32,066 nucleotides of DNA. It comes from F23-D06 sp963643165. Its GTDB lineage: Bacteria > Bacteroidota > Bacteroidia > Bacteroidales > WCHB1-69. The DNA is taken from NCBI GenBank assembly GCA_963643165.1, contig CAVIJD010000025.1:1-32066 (forward strand), read 5' to 3'. This document shows positions 1 to 7,701 of the stretch, piece by piece. The first letter of the stretch is position 1, and every line of letters starts with the position of its first letter. The notes beneath the pieces are model-generated. The model was not told where the DNA came from, made no database searches, and worked only from the letters and a program-made list of their open reading frames with translations. A program made the position numbers and the translations under genes.

Positions 1-5
1 CTGCT

Positions 6-96
6 CCATAACCGGCGGTGCAGCGACCGCAAGGGAGCGGAACCGTCGGCTGCGACGCGCCCACGCCACCCTCGGCCCTCGAAGAGGGCCAACATC
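6..96. repeat. Interspersed palindromic repeat, copy A (partial or diverged)
   Basis: This non-coding stretch matches, as a reverse complement, the left half of the repeat at 8458-8673. The block CCATAACCGnCGGTG near position 6 corresponds to the reverse complement of 8514-8529, and the end block at 77-96 (CCTCGAAGAGGGCCAACATC) differs by one base from the reverse complement of 8458-8477. The end block contains a perfect 7-bp hairpin, GGCCCTC-GAA-GAGGGCC, at 74-90. No convincing reading frame crosses it. The element may begin before the window, so its full length is not visible. I see nothing recognisable in the remaining 97-220. Confidence 0.6.
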
Positions 97-220
97 AACG
101 TCCGGGCAACAACATTTTCAACTATAATGCTGACACACCAAAAGTTATCAATAATTTATCATGAGTCACCAACAGGCAGGAGACAATGAAGTGTTCCATA
201 AGTTCCACTTGGAAAGTCAC

Positions 221-249
221 AAAAAAGGGGCATCTCTTGGAGATGCCCC
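221..249 (-). terminator. Rho-independent terminator of the DUF349 gene
   Basis: Read on the minus strand, a perfect 10-bp stem (GGGGCATCTC / GAGATGCCCC) with a 3-nt loop is followed directly by six T. It lies about 30 nt beyond the stop codon of the DUF349 gene, the expected place for its terminator. Confidence 0.92.
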
Positions 250-278
250 TTGAAAGTCTGGTGGCAACGTCTCGAAGA

Positions 279-2456
279 CTATGCTTCCGTCGGCGTTGTC
301 GTGTCGGCTTGTGCCTCGTCAGATTTGGCCGCCGACTGTTCCTTCTTTTGGGAGCGGCTCATCATGGCCAGCTTGTATTCCAAGTCTTTGGCTTCGGCTT
401 TGGCGGCCTCAATCTTCTTGCGGAATTCCGCAGTAACGATTTCCGCATTTTTGGAATTTGCGAAGAAGCCGAGGTTGTTTTCCCACAGCGGGATGTCTTC
501 ACGCAATTGATTCAAGCGGTTGCGGAGATTGTTCTTCTCCTTGTCGATCATCTTGCCGGCATCGGGGCTGTTGAGGATATTGTCGAGACGCGACTGGAAA
601 CGGGTATGGCGCAGGTCTTGGGCGCTGATCTTGAGTTCGGCAAAGCGTTTGTCAAGAGCCTCCCGGTATTGGGCATAGATCTTGTCCTTCTCCTTTTTGG
701 GAACAAATCCAATCTCAATCCATTCGTTCTGGTAGGCCTTCAGCACCTCCATATTGGCAGCGCGGTCATCGCCGAACTCGTGGGTGAGGATCTTCTGGAT
801 GAGTTCCTCTTTCTTCTTGAGGTTCTCATTTTCAACCTCTTGAACATTCTTGAAATAATTCGACTTCGCCTCAAAGAACTTGTCGCAGGCGGCTCTGAAG
901 CGTTTCCAAATCTGGTCGGAATACTTGCGCGGGGTCGTGCCGATAGTCTTCCATTCGGCCTGGAGTTTCAGCATCTCGTCGGTGGCCTGTTTCCAGTCGG
1001 TGCGGTCGGCGATGCCCTCGGCCTGCAGCACAAGGTTCAGTTTCTTGTTGTAGTTCTGGGTCTGCGTCTCCTTGATGCCCTGGAAATACTCCTTCTTGGC
1101 GGTGAAGAACTTGTCGAGCGTGGACTTGAAGCGGTTCCAGATCTCGTCGTTCAGTTTTGCGGGGGCCGGACCGAGCGTTTTCCACACCGTCAGCAGTTCG
1201 GTCAGTTTATCGCTGATCGTGTTGTACTCCTTCAGCGAACCAGAAATGTTGGCCACGGCTTCCTCTGCCTGCTCGCAAAGGACCACCTTGGCATTGTAGT
1301 TGTTCTGTTCCTCAGCGAACAGCCTGTCATAGAACTCCTTTCTGCGGGCGTTGATTTGGTCGGAGGCGGACTTGAAGCGTTCCCACACCTCCTCCTTCTT
1401 CTCTTCGGGCACGGGGCCGATCTCTTTCCACTGTTCGTGGAGGCTCTGGAGTTCCTTGAACGACTGGTTGATAGAATCGACAAGCAGCAGCGACTCGGCC
1501 TTCTCGCAGAGTTCGAGTTTGCTTTCGAGGTTCTTTTTAAGGTCCAGCGCGCGCATCTCCTTGTTCATCCTAAGGATGTCGAAGAACTTCTCGACATAGA
1601 AATGGTAGTTCTGCCAGAGGTTCGTGGACTCGGCTTGCGGCACGGGACCGATGTTTTTCCAAGCCTCTTGGAACTCCTTGAACTTATCGTTCAGCACCTT
1701 AAGGTTAGACTCCGTCTCCACGAGGTTACGGAGGTCTTCAATAATCTGTTTCTTAGCCTCGAGGTTTTTCAGTTTCTGGGCTTCTAATTCCTCCACAAAC
1801 TTGGCTTTGGCATCCTTGAATTTCTGGAAAGCCTTGTTAAAGCGGACTTCCGTCTCATCGGGTTCATTGGAGGGGGCTTCGGGTTCGGCCGCGGGTTCTT
1901 CGGGGTTTTCGGCGGCCTTGGCCTCGGCGGCAGCCTTGGCGGCATTATAGGCGGCCAGGGCCTCGCGTCTTCTTGCTTTCAAGAAATCAATGATCCTCGA
2001 GCGGAGCACGCCTATCCTTTGCTTGATGGCATTGACATCAGCGTTCTCAACCAGGCGTTCCATTTCAGACACGCACTGTTCGAGGTTCAGGGCGGCGTAT
2101 TCAGTTTCTATCTGTTCCAGCGTCTCTGCGGGTTCATTCTCAGACTCCGTCTCAGACTCAGACTCGGAATCTTCCACATTCTGCTGGCGGTCAATTTCAG
2201 CGGCGATTTCTTCTGCCGACTTCTCCTCGGCAGGCTCTTGTTTCACGGCATCCTGTGCCGGCGCTGCGGCCGGGGCGGGCTGTTCTGAAGTGCCCTGTCC
2301 GGCGCAGGCGGCAGGCGCTTCAACATTTACAGTATCCTCTGCAGGTGTGGTAGGTTCTTGAGGCATAGCATTTTGAACTTCCGTGGAAGTTCCGGGATTC
2401 ATCTCTTGAGGTTGCTTCTCGACACTCTCTTGAGAAAGAAAATCTTGTTGTTCCAT
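279..2456 (-). CDS. DUF349 domain-containing protein
   Basis: A 725-residue cytosolic protein with no signal peptide or membrane segment. Residues 1 to about 125 are low-complexity and very acidic (Glu, Ala, Pro, Gln). From about residue 190 onward it is helical and charged, with at least five DUF349-type repeats, each marked by a W-x-x-[IL]-G-x-x-P core (WKNIGPVP, WKEIGPVP, WKTLGPAP, WKTIGTTP, WIEIGFVP) followed by a W/I-x-x-[FY] helix and a coiled-coil-like stretch. A second acidic Ala/Glu/Pro linker lies around residues 165-200. DUF349 proteins of this size are common in Bacteroidota, but their biochemical role is not established. The gene is monocistronic: it has a TATTTTTG -7 box upstream and its own terminator. 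A long frame on the opposite strand is a composition artefact, not a second gene. Confidence 0.93.
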   Translation of the reverse strand: MEQQDFLSQESVEKQPQEMNPGTSTEVQNAMPQEPTTPAEDTVNVEAPAACAGQGTSEQPAPAAAPAQDAVKQEPAEEKSAEEIAAEIDRQQNVEDSESESETESENEPAETLEQIETEYAALNLEQCVSEMERLVENADVNAIKQRIGVLRSRIIDFLKARRREALAAYNAAKAAAEAKAAENPEEPAAEPEAPSNEPDETEVRFNKAFQKFKDAKAKFVEELEAQKLKNLEAKKQIIEDLRNLVETESNLKVLNDKFKEFQEAWKNIGPVPQAESTNLWQNYHFYVEKFFDILRMNKEMRALDLKKNLESKLELCEKAESLLLVDSINQSFKELQSLHEQWKEIGPVPEEKKEEVWERFKSASDQINARRKEFYDRLFAEEQNNYNAKVVLCEQAEEAVANISGSLKEYNTISDKLTELLTVWKTLGPAPAKLNDEIWNRFKSTLDKFFTAKKEYFQGIKETQTQNYNKKLNLVLQAEGIADRTDWKQATDEMLKLQAEWKTIGTTPRKYSDQIWKRFRAACDKFFEAKSNYFKNVQEVENENLKKKEELIQKILTHEFGDDRAANMEVLKAYQNEWIEIGFVPKKEKDKIYAQYREALDKRFAELKISAQDLRHTRFQSRLDNILNSPDAGKMIDKEKNNLRNRLNQLREDIPLWENNLGFFANSKNAEIVTAEFRKKIEAAKAEAKDLEYKLAMMSRSQKKEQSAAKSDEAQADTTTPTEA

Positions 2457-2503
2457 AAGATTTTTTTTAATGAATAGTAATTAGGTGGTTAAAAATCAGG
2501 GCG

Positions 2504-2511
2504 CAAAAATA
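2504..2511 (-). promoter_or_regulatory. Bacteroidota -7 box for the DUF349 gene
   Basis: CAAAAATA on the plus strand reads TATTTTTG on the minus strand, a full match to the Bacteroidota -7 consensus TAnnTTTG. It sits about 48 nt upstream of the DUF349 start codon. I did not find a clear -33 TTTG at the usual spacing. Confidence 0.6.
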
Positions 2512-2581
2512 GAAAAAAAACGGCTGACAGGCTTTTTCTTGAACACATTTTCAGCACATTTCATGCAAATTATATAGGTTT

Positions 2582-2629
2582 TGGGGCCGGCGGGGGCGAA
2601 AAGGGAGGGGTGTCAAGGTGGGGGCGGGG
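2582..2629 (+). other. G-rich intergenic tract with G-quadruplex potential
   Basis: Runs of GGGG (2583-2586), GGGGG (2592-2596), GGG (2603-2605) and GGGG (2607-2610) have loops of 5, 6 and 1 nt, which satisfies the usual four-run quadruplex pattern. Further runs (GGGGG, GGGG) follow at 2620-2629. The tract lies between the divergent promoters of DUF349 and the kor operon and contrasts with the AT-rich sequence on both sides. No gene is visible here. Function is unknown; the structure is a prediction from base composition only. Confidence 0.5.
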
Positions 2630-2688
2630 CTCTTGCCGGAGGGCTGACATTCGTCATTTCACACAAAATAATAAGTTGAAAAAAAGGC

Positions 2689-2720
2689 ATTGCCCGATTG
2701 GTGAAAATTTCGTATGTTTG
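2689..2720 (+). promoter_or_regulatory. Promoter of the kor (2-oxoacid oxidoreductase) operon
   Basis: The -7 box TATGTTTG at 2713-2720 matches TAnnTTTG, and an ATTG at 2689-2692 stands 20 nt upstream where the -33 TTTG is expected. The leader to the ferredoxin start codon would be about 65 nt. The whole block from 2686 closely resembles the promoter at 15251-15286. Confidence 0.65.
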
Positions 2721-2792
2721 CGCTTTCTTAAAAAAGAAAATACAGAAATAACAACTAACAACCAATTTAATAACTTGTTAAATCAAAAACTT

Positions 2793-3014
2793 ATGGCATT
2801 TAAAGGAGCTTTAATCATTGACACGGACAAGTGCAAGGGTTGTGGGGTTTGCATCACGGGATGTCCCAACAACTGCATAGCACTTTCCAAACATGTGAAC
2901 GCGAAGGGTTACAATTACCTGGAGACAGTAAACGAAGATGCGTGCATAGGCTGCGCCAGTTGCGCAGTGATTTGCCCTGACGGCGTCATCGAAGTTTACC
3001 GTGCCAAAGAGTAA
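2793..3014 (+). CDS. korD: 4Fe-4S ferredoxin subunit (delta) of 2-oxoacid:ferredoxin oxidoreductase
   Basis: A 73-residue iron-sulfur protein. Two complete CxxCxxCxxxCP-type motifs are visible: Cys14, 17, 20 and 24, and Cys51, 54, 57 and 61, enough for two [4Fe-4S] clusters. It would pass electrons from the TPP-bound intermediate of the alpha/beta subunits to an external ferredoxin. I chose the ATG at 2793, which gives the compact family length; the open frame continues upstream to 2610, but that stretch contains the promoter and has no family resemblance. It is the first gene of a four-gene operon (delta, alpha, beta, gamma), 58 nt before the alpha subunit. Assignment to KorD rather than a free ferredoxin rests on this context. 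Confidence 0.9.
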   Translation: MAFKGALIIDTDKCKGCGVCITGCPNNCIALSKHVNAKGYNYLETVNEDACIGCASCAVICPDGVIEVYRAKE

Positions 3015-3072
3015 TCCATTCCTTTTATCAACTCAGTATCAAATCAACAATTAACATTTAAACAATTTTAAA

Positions 3073-4152
3073 ATGGCAAAAGAACTTAAATTAATGAAGG
3101 GTAATCAAGCCATTGCCGAGGCTGCCATTAGAATGGGGTGCGACGGCTATTTCGGTTACCCCATCACTCCTCAGAGTGAAGTCCTCGAACATTTGATGGC
3201 AGAAAGACCATATCTTACAACCGGCATGGTTGTTCTTCAAGCCGAAAGCGAGTTGGCATCCATCAACATGGTGTATGCGGGAGCCGCCACCGGCAAGCGA
3301 GTCATGACATCCTCATCCTCTCCCGGTTTTTCGTTGATGCAGGAGGGGCTTTCCTATATTGCAGGCGCCGAGTTGCCCGCCTTGTGTGTGAACGTCGTGC
3401 GCGGCGGCCCCGGTCTGGGCACCATCCAGCCTTCACAGTCCGACTATTTCCAGACCACGAAAGGCGGCGGTCACGGTGACTACCGTCTGATCACGTTGGC
3501 GCCGGCATCCGTGCAAGAGATGTACGACTTTGTAGAGTTGGGTTTCGACTTGGCCTACAAGTACCGCAATCCTGCCTGCATCCTCTCCGACGGTGTCATC
3601 GGCCAGGTGATGGAAAAAGTAGAGGTTGACGACTACAAGCCTCGCTGGACCAACGAATACATTGCAGAGAAATGCCCGTGGGCCGCATGGGGCAAGCCTG
3701 CAAGCCGCAAACACAACATCATCACCTCCCTTGAGCTTGACGCGCTCAAACAGGAAGGCGTGAACGAGAGAATCCAGGCCAAATACAGAGAATGCGAAGA
3801 GAAAGAGGCCCGTTATGAGGCCATCCAGTGCGAGGATGCCGAATACCTGTTCGTGGCATACGGTTCCGCCGCCCGCATCTGCCTGAAGTCTGTAGAGCTG
3901 GCCCGCGCCGAGGGCATCAAGGTCGGTCTGGTCCGTCCTATCACCCTGTGGCCGTTCCCGACGAAAGCCGTCAGGGAGATCGGAAGCCGCATGAAGAAGA
4001 TCCTGAGCGTAGAGATGAACGCCGGACAGATGATCGAAGACGTACGCCTTGCCGTTGACTGCAACGTGCCCGTCGAGCATTACGGCCGTTACGGCGGTGT
4101 CATCCCCACACCGATCGAAGTATTCGAGGCTTTGAAAAATATGGTCAAATAA
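3073..4152 (+). CDS. korA: 2-oxoacid:ferredoxin oxidoreductase alpha subunit (KorA / VorB type)
   Basis: A 359-residue cytosolic subunit of the thiamine-pyrophosphate-dependent complex that decarboxylates a 2-oxoacid, forms the acyl-CoA and reduces ferredoxin. The N-terminus has the family signature MKGNQAIAEAAIRMGCDGYFGYPITPQ (residues 8 to about 35), followed by the TSSSSPGFSLMQEGLSY segment near residue 78 and the RGGPGLGTIQPSQSDY segment. The C-terminal third is a transketolase-C-like domain (GIKVGLVRPITLWPFPTKAV) ending in the typical NAGQMIEDVRLAV stretch. Length is normal. Automated pipelines often name this family VorB (3-methyl-2-oxobutanoate dehydrogenase), others 2-oxoglutarate synthase KorA; the sequence alone does not settle whether 2-oxoglutarate or branched-chain 2-oxoacids are the substrate. 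It lies 17 nt before the beta subunit. Confidence 0.95.
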   Translation: MAKELKLMKGNQAIAEAAIRMGCDGYFGYPITPQSEVLEHLMAERPYLTTGMVVLQAESELASINMVYAGAATGKRVMTSSSSPGFSLMQEGLSYIAGAELPALCVNVVRGGPGLGTIQPSQSDYFQTTKGGGHGDYRLITLAPASVQEMYDFVELGFDLAYKYRNPACILSDGVIGQVMEKVEVDDYKPRWTNEYIAEKCPWAAWGKPASRKHNIITSLELDALKQEGVNERIQAKYRECEEKEARYEAIQCEDAEYLFVAYGSAARICLKSVELARAEGIKVGLVRPITLWPFPTKAVREIGSRMKKILSVEMNAGQMIEDVRLAVDCNVPVEHYGRYGGVIPTPIEVFEALKNMVK

Positions 4153-4169
4153 TTTAATCAACTGAAGAT

Positions 4170-5012
4170 ATGACAAGAGAAGATATCATAAAACCTGAAA
4201 ATTTAGTGTACAAACGCACGCCGGTTCTCACGGATGCCATCATGCACTATTGCCCGGGCTGCGGCCATGGCGTAGTTCACAGAATCATTGCTGAAGTCAT
4301 CGAGGAGATGGGCATTCAGGACAAGACCATCGGCGTATCACCGGTAGGCTGCTCCGTGCTGGCTTACAACTATTTCGACGTCGACTTTGTAGAAGCCGCC
4401 CACGGACGCGCTCCCGCGGTGGCAACGGCCATCAAACGCCTCTGGCCCGAGAATTTCGTCTTTTCCTATCAGGGAGACGGCGACTTGGCCTCCATCGGAT
4501 GCGGCGAAGTGATGCACGCCTGCAACCGCGGCGAGAACATCACCATCATCTTCATCAACAACGGCATCTACGGCATGACCGGCGGCCAGATGGCCCCCAC
4601 CACCCTTGAGGGTATGGAAACCGTTACTTGCCCCTACGGCCGTGACCCCAAGATCATGGGACACACCATGAGGATCACGGAGATGCTGGCCCAACTGCCC
4701 GGCACCTACTACGCCACTCGCCAGGCCGTCTATACGCCGGCATTGGCCCGCAAGTGCAAAAAGGCCATCCGCAAGGCTTTCGAGAACCAGAAACTCAACA
4801 AGGGCCTCTCTTTCGTGGAAGTGACCTCCAACTGCAACTCCGGCTGGAAGATGACCCCGGTACAGGCCAACAAGTGGATGGAAGAGAACACGCTGAAGTT
4901 CTTCCCGCTCGGCGACATGAAGGTGGACGGCAAGTTCGACCCCGCTTTCATGGAGCGTGTCAAGACTTTCGACGAGCCCAACGAAACCATCTATTCCTTG
5001 AGAAAAAAATAG
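4170..5012 (+). CDS. korB: 2-oxoacid:ferredoxin oxidoreductase beta subunit (KorB type, TPP-binding)
   Basis: A 280-residue subunit carrying the thiamine-pyrophosphate site. YCPGCGHGVVHRI near residue 28 is the N-terminal family motif. GDGDLASIGCGEVMHA near residue 107, followed by NNGIYGMTGGQMAPTT, is the classical GDG-x(~25)-NN Mg-TPP fold. The protein ends with the SFVEV.SNCNSGW segment seen in KorB/VorA proteins. It pairs with the alpha subunit upstream and the gamma subunit 23 nt downstream, all on one transcript. There are no oddities in length or key residues. As with the alpha subunit, the exact 2-oxoacid is not decided by sequence. Confidence 0.95.
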   Translation: MTREDIIKPENLVYKRTPVLTDAIMHYCPGCGHGVVHRIIAEVIEEMGIQDKTIGVSPVGCSVLAYNYFDVDFVEAAHGRAPAVATAIKRLWPENFVFSYQGDGDLASIGCGEVMHACNRGENITIIFINNGIYGMTGGQMAPTTLEGMETVTCPYGRDPKIMGHTMRITEMLAQLPGTYYATRQAVYTPALARKCKKAIRKAFENQKLNKGLSFVEVTSNCNSGWKMTPVQANKWMEENTLKFFPLGDMKVDGKFDPAFMERVKTFDEPNETIYSLRKK

Positions 5013-5035
5013 TAACGATTTAAATTCACAAAGAA

Positions 5036-5587
5036 ATGACAGAAGAAATAATTATAGCAGGCTTCGGCGGTCAAGGTGTGCTTTCTATGGGAAAGATTCT
5101 GGCATACGCCGGCATTATGCAAAACAAGGAGGTCTCCTGGCTTCCTTCTTACGGTCCTGAAATGCGCGGTGGCACGTCCAATGTCACGGTCATTCTGAGC
5201 GATGAACGTATCTGCTCCCCTTACCTCAACCAGTTCGATACGGCTATCATCCTCAACCAGCAGTCTATGGACAAGTTCGAGTCTGCCGTCAAGCCCGGCG
5301 GTCTCCTCATCTATGACCCCAACGGCATCACCAACCACCCGACCCGCAAGGACATCAACATCTATCAGGTCGCCGCTGCCGACAAGGCCAGCGAACTGGG
5401 CATCGCCAAACTGTTCAATATGATTGTCCTCGGCGGCTTCCTCGCTGTGAAACCGCTGGTTACCCCCGAAATGCTGCACAAAGGCCTGGAGAAATCTCTT
5501 CCCGAACGCCACCACCACCTCATCCCCAAGAACGAAGAGGCTGTGGAAATCGGAAAGGGTCTCCTGAAACCTTACCATACCCTTTAG
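5036..5587 (+). CDS. korC: 2-oxoacid:ferredoxin oxidoreductase gamma subunit (KorC/KorG type)
   Basis: A 183-residue subunit of the pyruvate/ketoisovalerate oxidoreductase gamma family. The N-terminus shows IIAGFGGQGVLSMGKILAYAG, the family's glycine-rich signature, followed by SWLPSYGPEMRGGTSNVTVILSD, also diagnostic. The domain is thought to take part in CoA binding and assembly of the complex. It is the last gene of the operon; a perfect 14-bp hairpin terminator follows 20 nt after the stop codon. Length is normal. Confidence 0.95.
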   Translation: MTEEIIIAGFGGQGVLSMGKILAYAGIMQNKEVSWLPSYGPEMRGGTSNVTVILSDERICSPYLNQFDTAIILNQQSMDKFESAVKPGGLLIYDPNGITNHPTRKDINIYQVAAADKASELGIAKLFNMIVLGGFLAVKPLVTPEMLHKGLEKSLPERHHHLIPKNEEAVEIGKGLLKPYHTL

Positions 5588-5607
5588 TCTATACCGACTA
5601 TGATATT

Positions 5608-5645
5608 ACGAGGGGTTTGCCCAAAGGCAAACCCCTCGTTTTGTT
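5608..5645 (+). terminator. Rho-independent terminator of the kor operon
   Basis: A perfect 14-bp stem, ACGAGGGGTTTGCC (5608-5621) with GGCAAACCCCTCGT (5626-5639) and a 4-nt loop CAAA, runs into TTTTGTTT. It lies between the convergent kor operon and thioesterase gene; the T-rich side faces the plus strand, so it mainly stops kor transcription, but the stem could also act on transcripts from the other side. Confidence 0.93.
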
Positions 5646-5678
5646 TACTGCAACACGAAAACTATAACTTTCAGTCTG

Positions 5679-6425
5679 TCACTGTTCCTTCCAACGCGTC
5701 TCCATCCGGCAGGTCTCCTCACCCTCCCGCTCTGAAAAGGCGGACAAGGCAAACACGCCAGAACCGGTCTCTTTCTTAAGCACGGCATAACGGTCGTCTG
5801 AGCGTGTCTGTTTCAGGTAGTTGAGTGAGATGTGCGTCAGTTCGTGGCTCCGGTGAAATTCGTACGGAAAGCAGTCCATAGCCCACGTCACGTAAGAGGC
5901 ATTGTTGACATGGTGATTCATGTCAATGTCAGAATAGACCACGGGGCGATACTGTTGCGGCTCTTCCTCCACGCCCCTACGCAGGCGTGTAGCGGGCTTT
6001 TCCAACGCATGCAGGTTGGGCTGCAAGTGCAGACGGTCGTCAATTTCAGACACCAGACAGGGCTTGCCTTCCGTGTCCAGCACCACCCAGTTGGACGTGG
6101 CGCGCACCAAGGTCTCCCCCTCCGGCGTCTCCACCAGATAGTCGCGCGGCTGTATCAGGTAATTGTGCTTCTTGCCCCAAGTGCTGATCAAGACATGCTC
6201 TTTCCAGGCCGGCCGGCGGACAATCTCCACATCCATGCGCGAAAGGGCCCAAAACCGGTTCATCGTGTGGAGGAAATTCCATCCGCAGTTGATGCCCTCC
6301 ACATGGTTGTCTGCCACCTCCTGCATCAAACCGAACAACGCCGTCGGGCGGAGCAGACGCTTGCCGTCCACTATAAAAGAGGAAATGACGTGCTCTTCTG
6401 TATATACATTCTCAATCTCTGTCAT
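5679..6425 (-). CDS. Acyl-ACP thioesterase (FatA/FatB-like, double hotdog)
   Basis: A 248-residue cytosolic protein of the acyl-ACP thioesterase family, which hydrolyses acyl-acyl carrier protein to free fatty acid. Two hotdog halves are visible. The N-terminal half has the substrate-side helix (RPTALFGLMQEVADNHVEG) and RFWALSRMDVEIVRRPAW. The second half has DIDMNHHVNNASYVTWAMD near residues 165-185, which holds the D-x-N-x-H-x-N-N catalytic motif of plant and bacterial FatA/FatB enzymes. Length agrees with the bacterial family (about 245-250). It is monocistronic, transcribed toward the kor terminator and divergent from the MORN-repeat gene. The start is the ATG at 6425, about 68 nt downstream of a TACTTTTG -7 box. 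Confidence 0.92.
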   Translation of the reverse strand: MTEIENVYTEEHVISSFIVDGKRLLRPTALFGLMQEVADNHVEGINCGWNFLHTMNRFWALSRMDVEIVRRPAWKEHVLISTWGKKHNYLIQPRDYLVETPEGETLVRATSNWVVLDTEGKPCLVSEIDDRLHLQPNLHALEKPATRLRRGVEEEPQQYRPVVYSDIDMNHHVNNASYVTWAMDCFPYEFHRSHELTHISLNYLKQTRSDDRYAVLKKETGSGVFALSAFSEREGEETCRMETRWKEQ

Positions 6426-6492
6426 AAAATATTGTTTTTCAAATAATTAAAACCATCCTACAAGAACATTCCCAGTCTTGTTCAGCGGCGCG

Positions 6493-6500
6493 CAAAAGTA
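6493..6500 (-). promoter_or_regulatory. -7 box for the acyl-ACP thioesterase gene
   Basis: CAAAAGTA on the plus strand reads TACTTTTG on the minus strand, matching TAnnTTTG. It would give a leader of about 60 nt before the thioesterase ATG. Confidence 0.5.
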
Positions 6501-6652
6501 CAACTTTCCACAACATTGCGATTTTATCATCATAAAATGCCCTGTTTCGGACAAGGACATCTGACACCTGAAACGATTTTTGTATGGCCTCTCTGCAATT
6601 TTTTACGCTGAATGCCGTTAGCATTGTCTGAACAACGAAAAAAACGCTTTTG

Positions 6653-7696
6653 ATGAAAAAAATTCTATTATTTCTGGCCTGCATTTTCTCCCTCAACGCA
6701 TTTGCCCAAAACAACGGGGCTGTCACAAACCGGACAGATGCTTCAGGGCGCAAGCAGGGGGTCTGGAAAAAATACGATAACGGGAAACTGGTCTATGAGG
6801 GCCAATTCAAAGACAACGTTCCCTACGGCACATTCCGGTATTACCACGAGAACGGCAAATTGAAGAGCGTTTCCGAATTTCAGCAAGGCGTACACCGGGT
6901 AAACACCACCATTTACCACGACAACGGGCACAAGGCCTCGGAGGGGGTTTTCATCGACCAGCAAAAAGACGGCGTCTGGCATTACTACTCCGACAAAGAC
7001 ACGCTGATAGCCACGGAGCAGTACGACAAAGGGAAGCGGTCGGGGCAATGGAGGACCTATTCGGCGAGCAGCGGGCTGCTTTTGGACGAGCGGAACTACA
7101 CGGGCGGCAAACTCAACGGGAAACACACATCCTATTATGTGAACGGTGTCGTGAACATAGAGGAGAACTACCTCAACGGCAAACTCAACGGGCTCTGCAC
7201 CGCCTATTATCCCAACAAGCACATCTCCTCGTCGGGCAACTACCGCAACGGGTTCCGCGACGGCGAGTGGAACAGTTATGATGCCGCCGGCAAGATACGC
7301 ACCACAATGGAATACCGCGACCAGCGCACCGTAGCCACATACATATATTTATATATGAAAGGTCAGGGACAAAAGCTGAACCAGAACCTGATTGCCTATT
7401 TCCGGAATGCCGGCGACAAGACGGATGCCGTACTCAAAAGCGGCAAGCACATTCTGGTGGACGAGTCTTTTGATGCCGTGTCGCAGTGGGTTGACTTCAC
7501 GGCTTTCCTCAAAGTGACACCGGACATGATAGCCGCCGTGGACGCCATTGCGGGGTACACCGAATCGACAGAGGAGGACGACAGTGAGGCCATCATCGTG
7601 AAGATTGTGCCCGCGCCAGACGAGGAAGTGCGTGCGGAGGGCGCAGAAGCCCAAATGGTTAAAATGCTGTTCAACACCGCAGTGCCAAAGGAATAG
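6653..7696 (+). CDS. Secreted MORN-variant repeat protein (YwqK-family)
   Basis: A 347-residue protein with a clear signal peptide (MKKILLFLACIFSLNAFAQ, cleavage after FAQ). From about residue 30 to 225 it carries tandem MORN_2-type repeats with the pattern Y-x-N-G-x-x-x-x-x-x-x-[YF]-x-x-G-x-x-[DN]-G-x-[WF], for example VWKKYDNGKLVYEGQFKDN and LNGLCTAYYPNKHISSSGNY. The C-terminal 120 residues have no repeat I recognise. Databases label such proteins 'toxin-antitoxin system YwqK family antitoxin', but nothing here indicates a toxin partner; that is a family name only. The ATG at 6653 is preferred over the overlapping TTG at 6650. It ends 5 nt from the stop of the convergent LRR gene, with no hairpin between them. 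Confidence 0.85.
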   Translation: MKKILLFLACIFSLNAFAQNNGAVTNRTDASGRKQGVWKKYDNGKLVYEGQFKDNVPYGTFRYYHENGKLKSVSEFQQGVHRVNTTIYHDNGHKASEGVFIDQQKDGVWHYYSDKDTLIATEQYDKGKRSGQWRTYSASSGLLLDERNYTGGKLNGKHTSYYVNGVVNIEENYLNGKLNGLCTAYYPNKHISSSGNYRNGFRDGEWNSYDAAGKIRTTMEYRDQRTVATYIYLYMKGQGQKLNQNLIAYFRNAGDKTDAVLKSGKHILVDESFDAVSQWVDFTAFLKVTPDMIAAVDAIAGYTESTEEDDSEAIIVKIVPAPDEEVRAEGAEAQMVKMLFNTAVPKE

Positions 7697-7701
7697 GCAC
7701 G

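Noticed and set aside
186..1787. A 533-codon open frame on the plus strand opposite the DUF349 gene
   Set aside because: It is antisense to a strongly supported DUF349 gene with clear repeats, promoter and terminator. The frame is Leu/Val-rich, as expected from complementing Glu/Lys/Ala-rich codons, and crosses the DUF349 terminator hairpin.
6653..7696. A toxin-antitoxin system, suggested by the YwqK family name
   Set aside because: The protein is exported and made of MORN-type repeats, and neither neighbour looks like a toxin. The name is only a database label.
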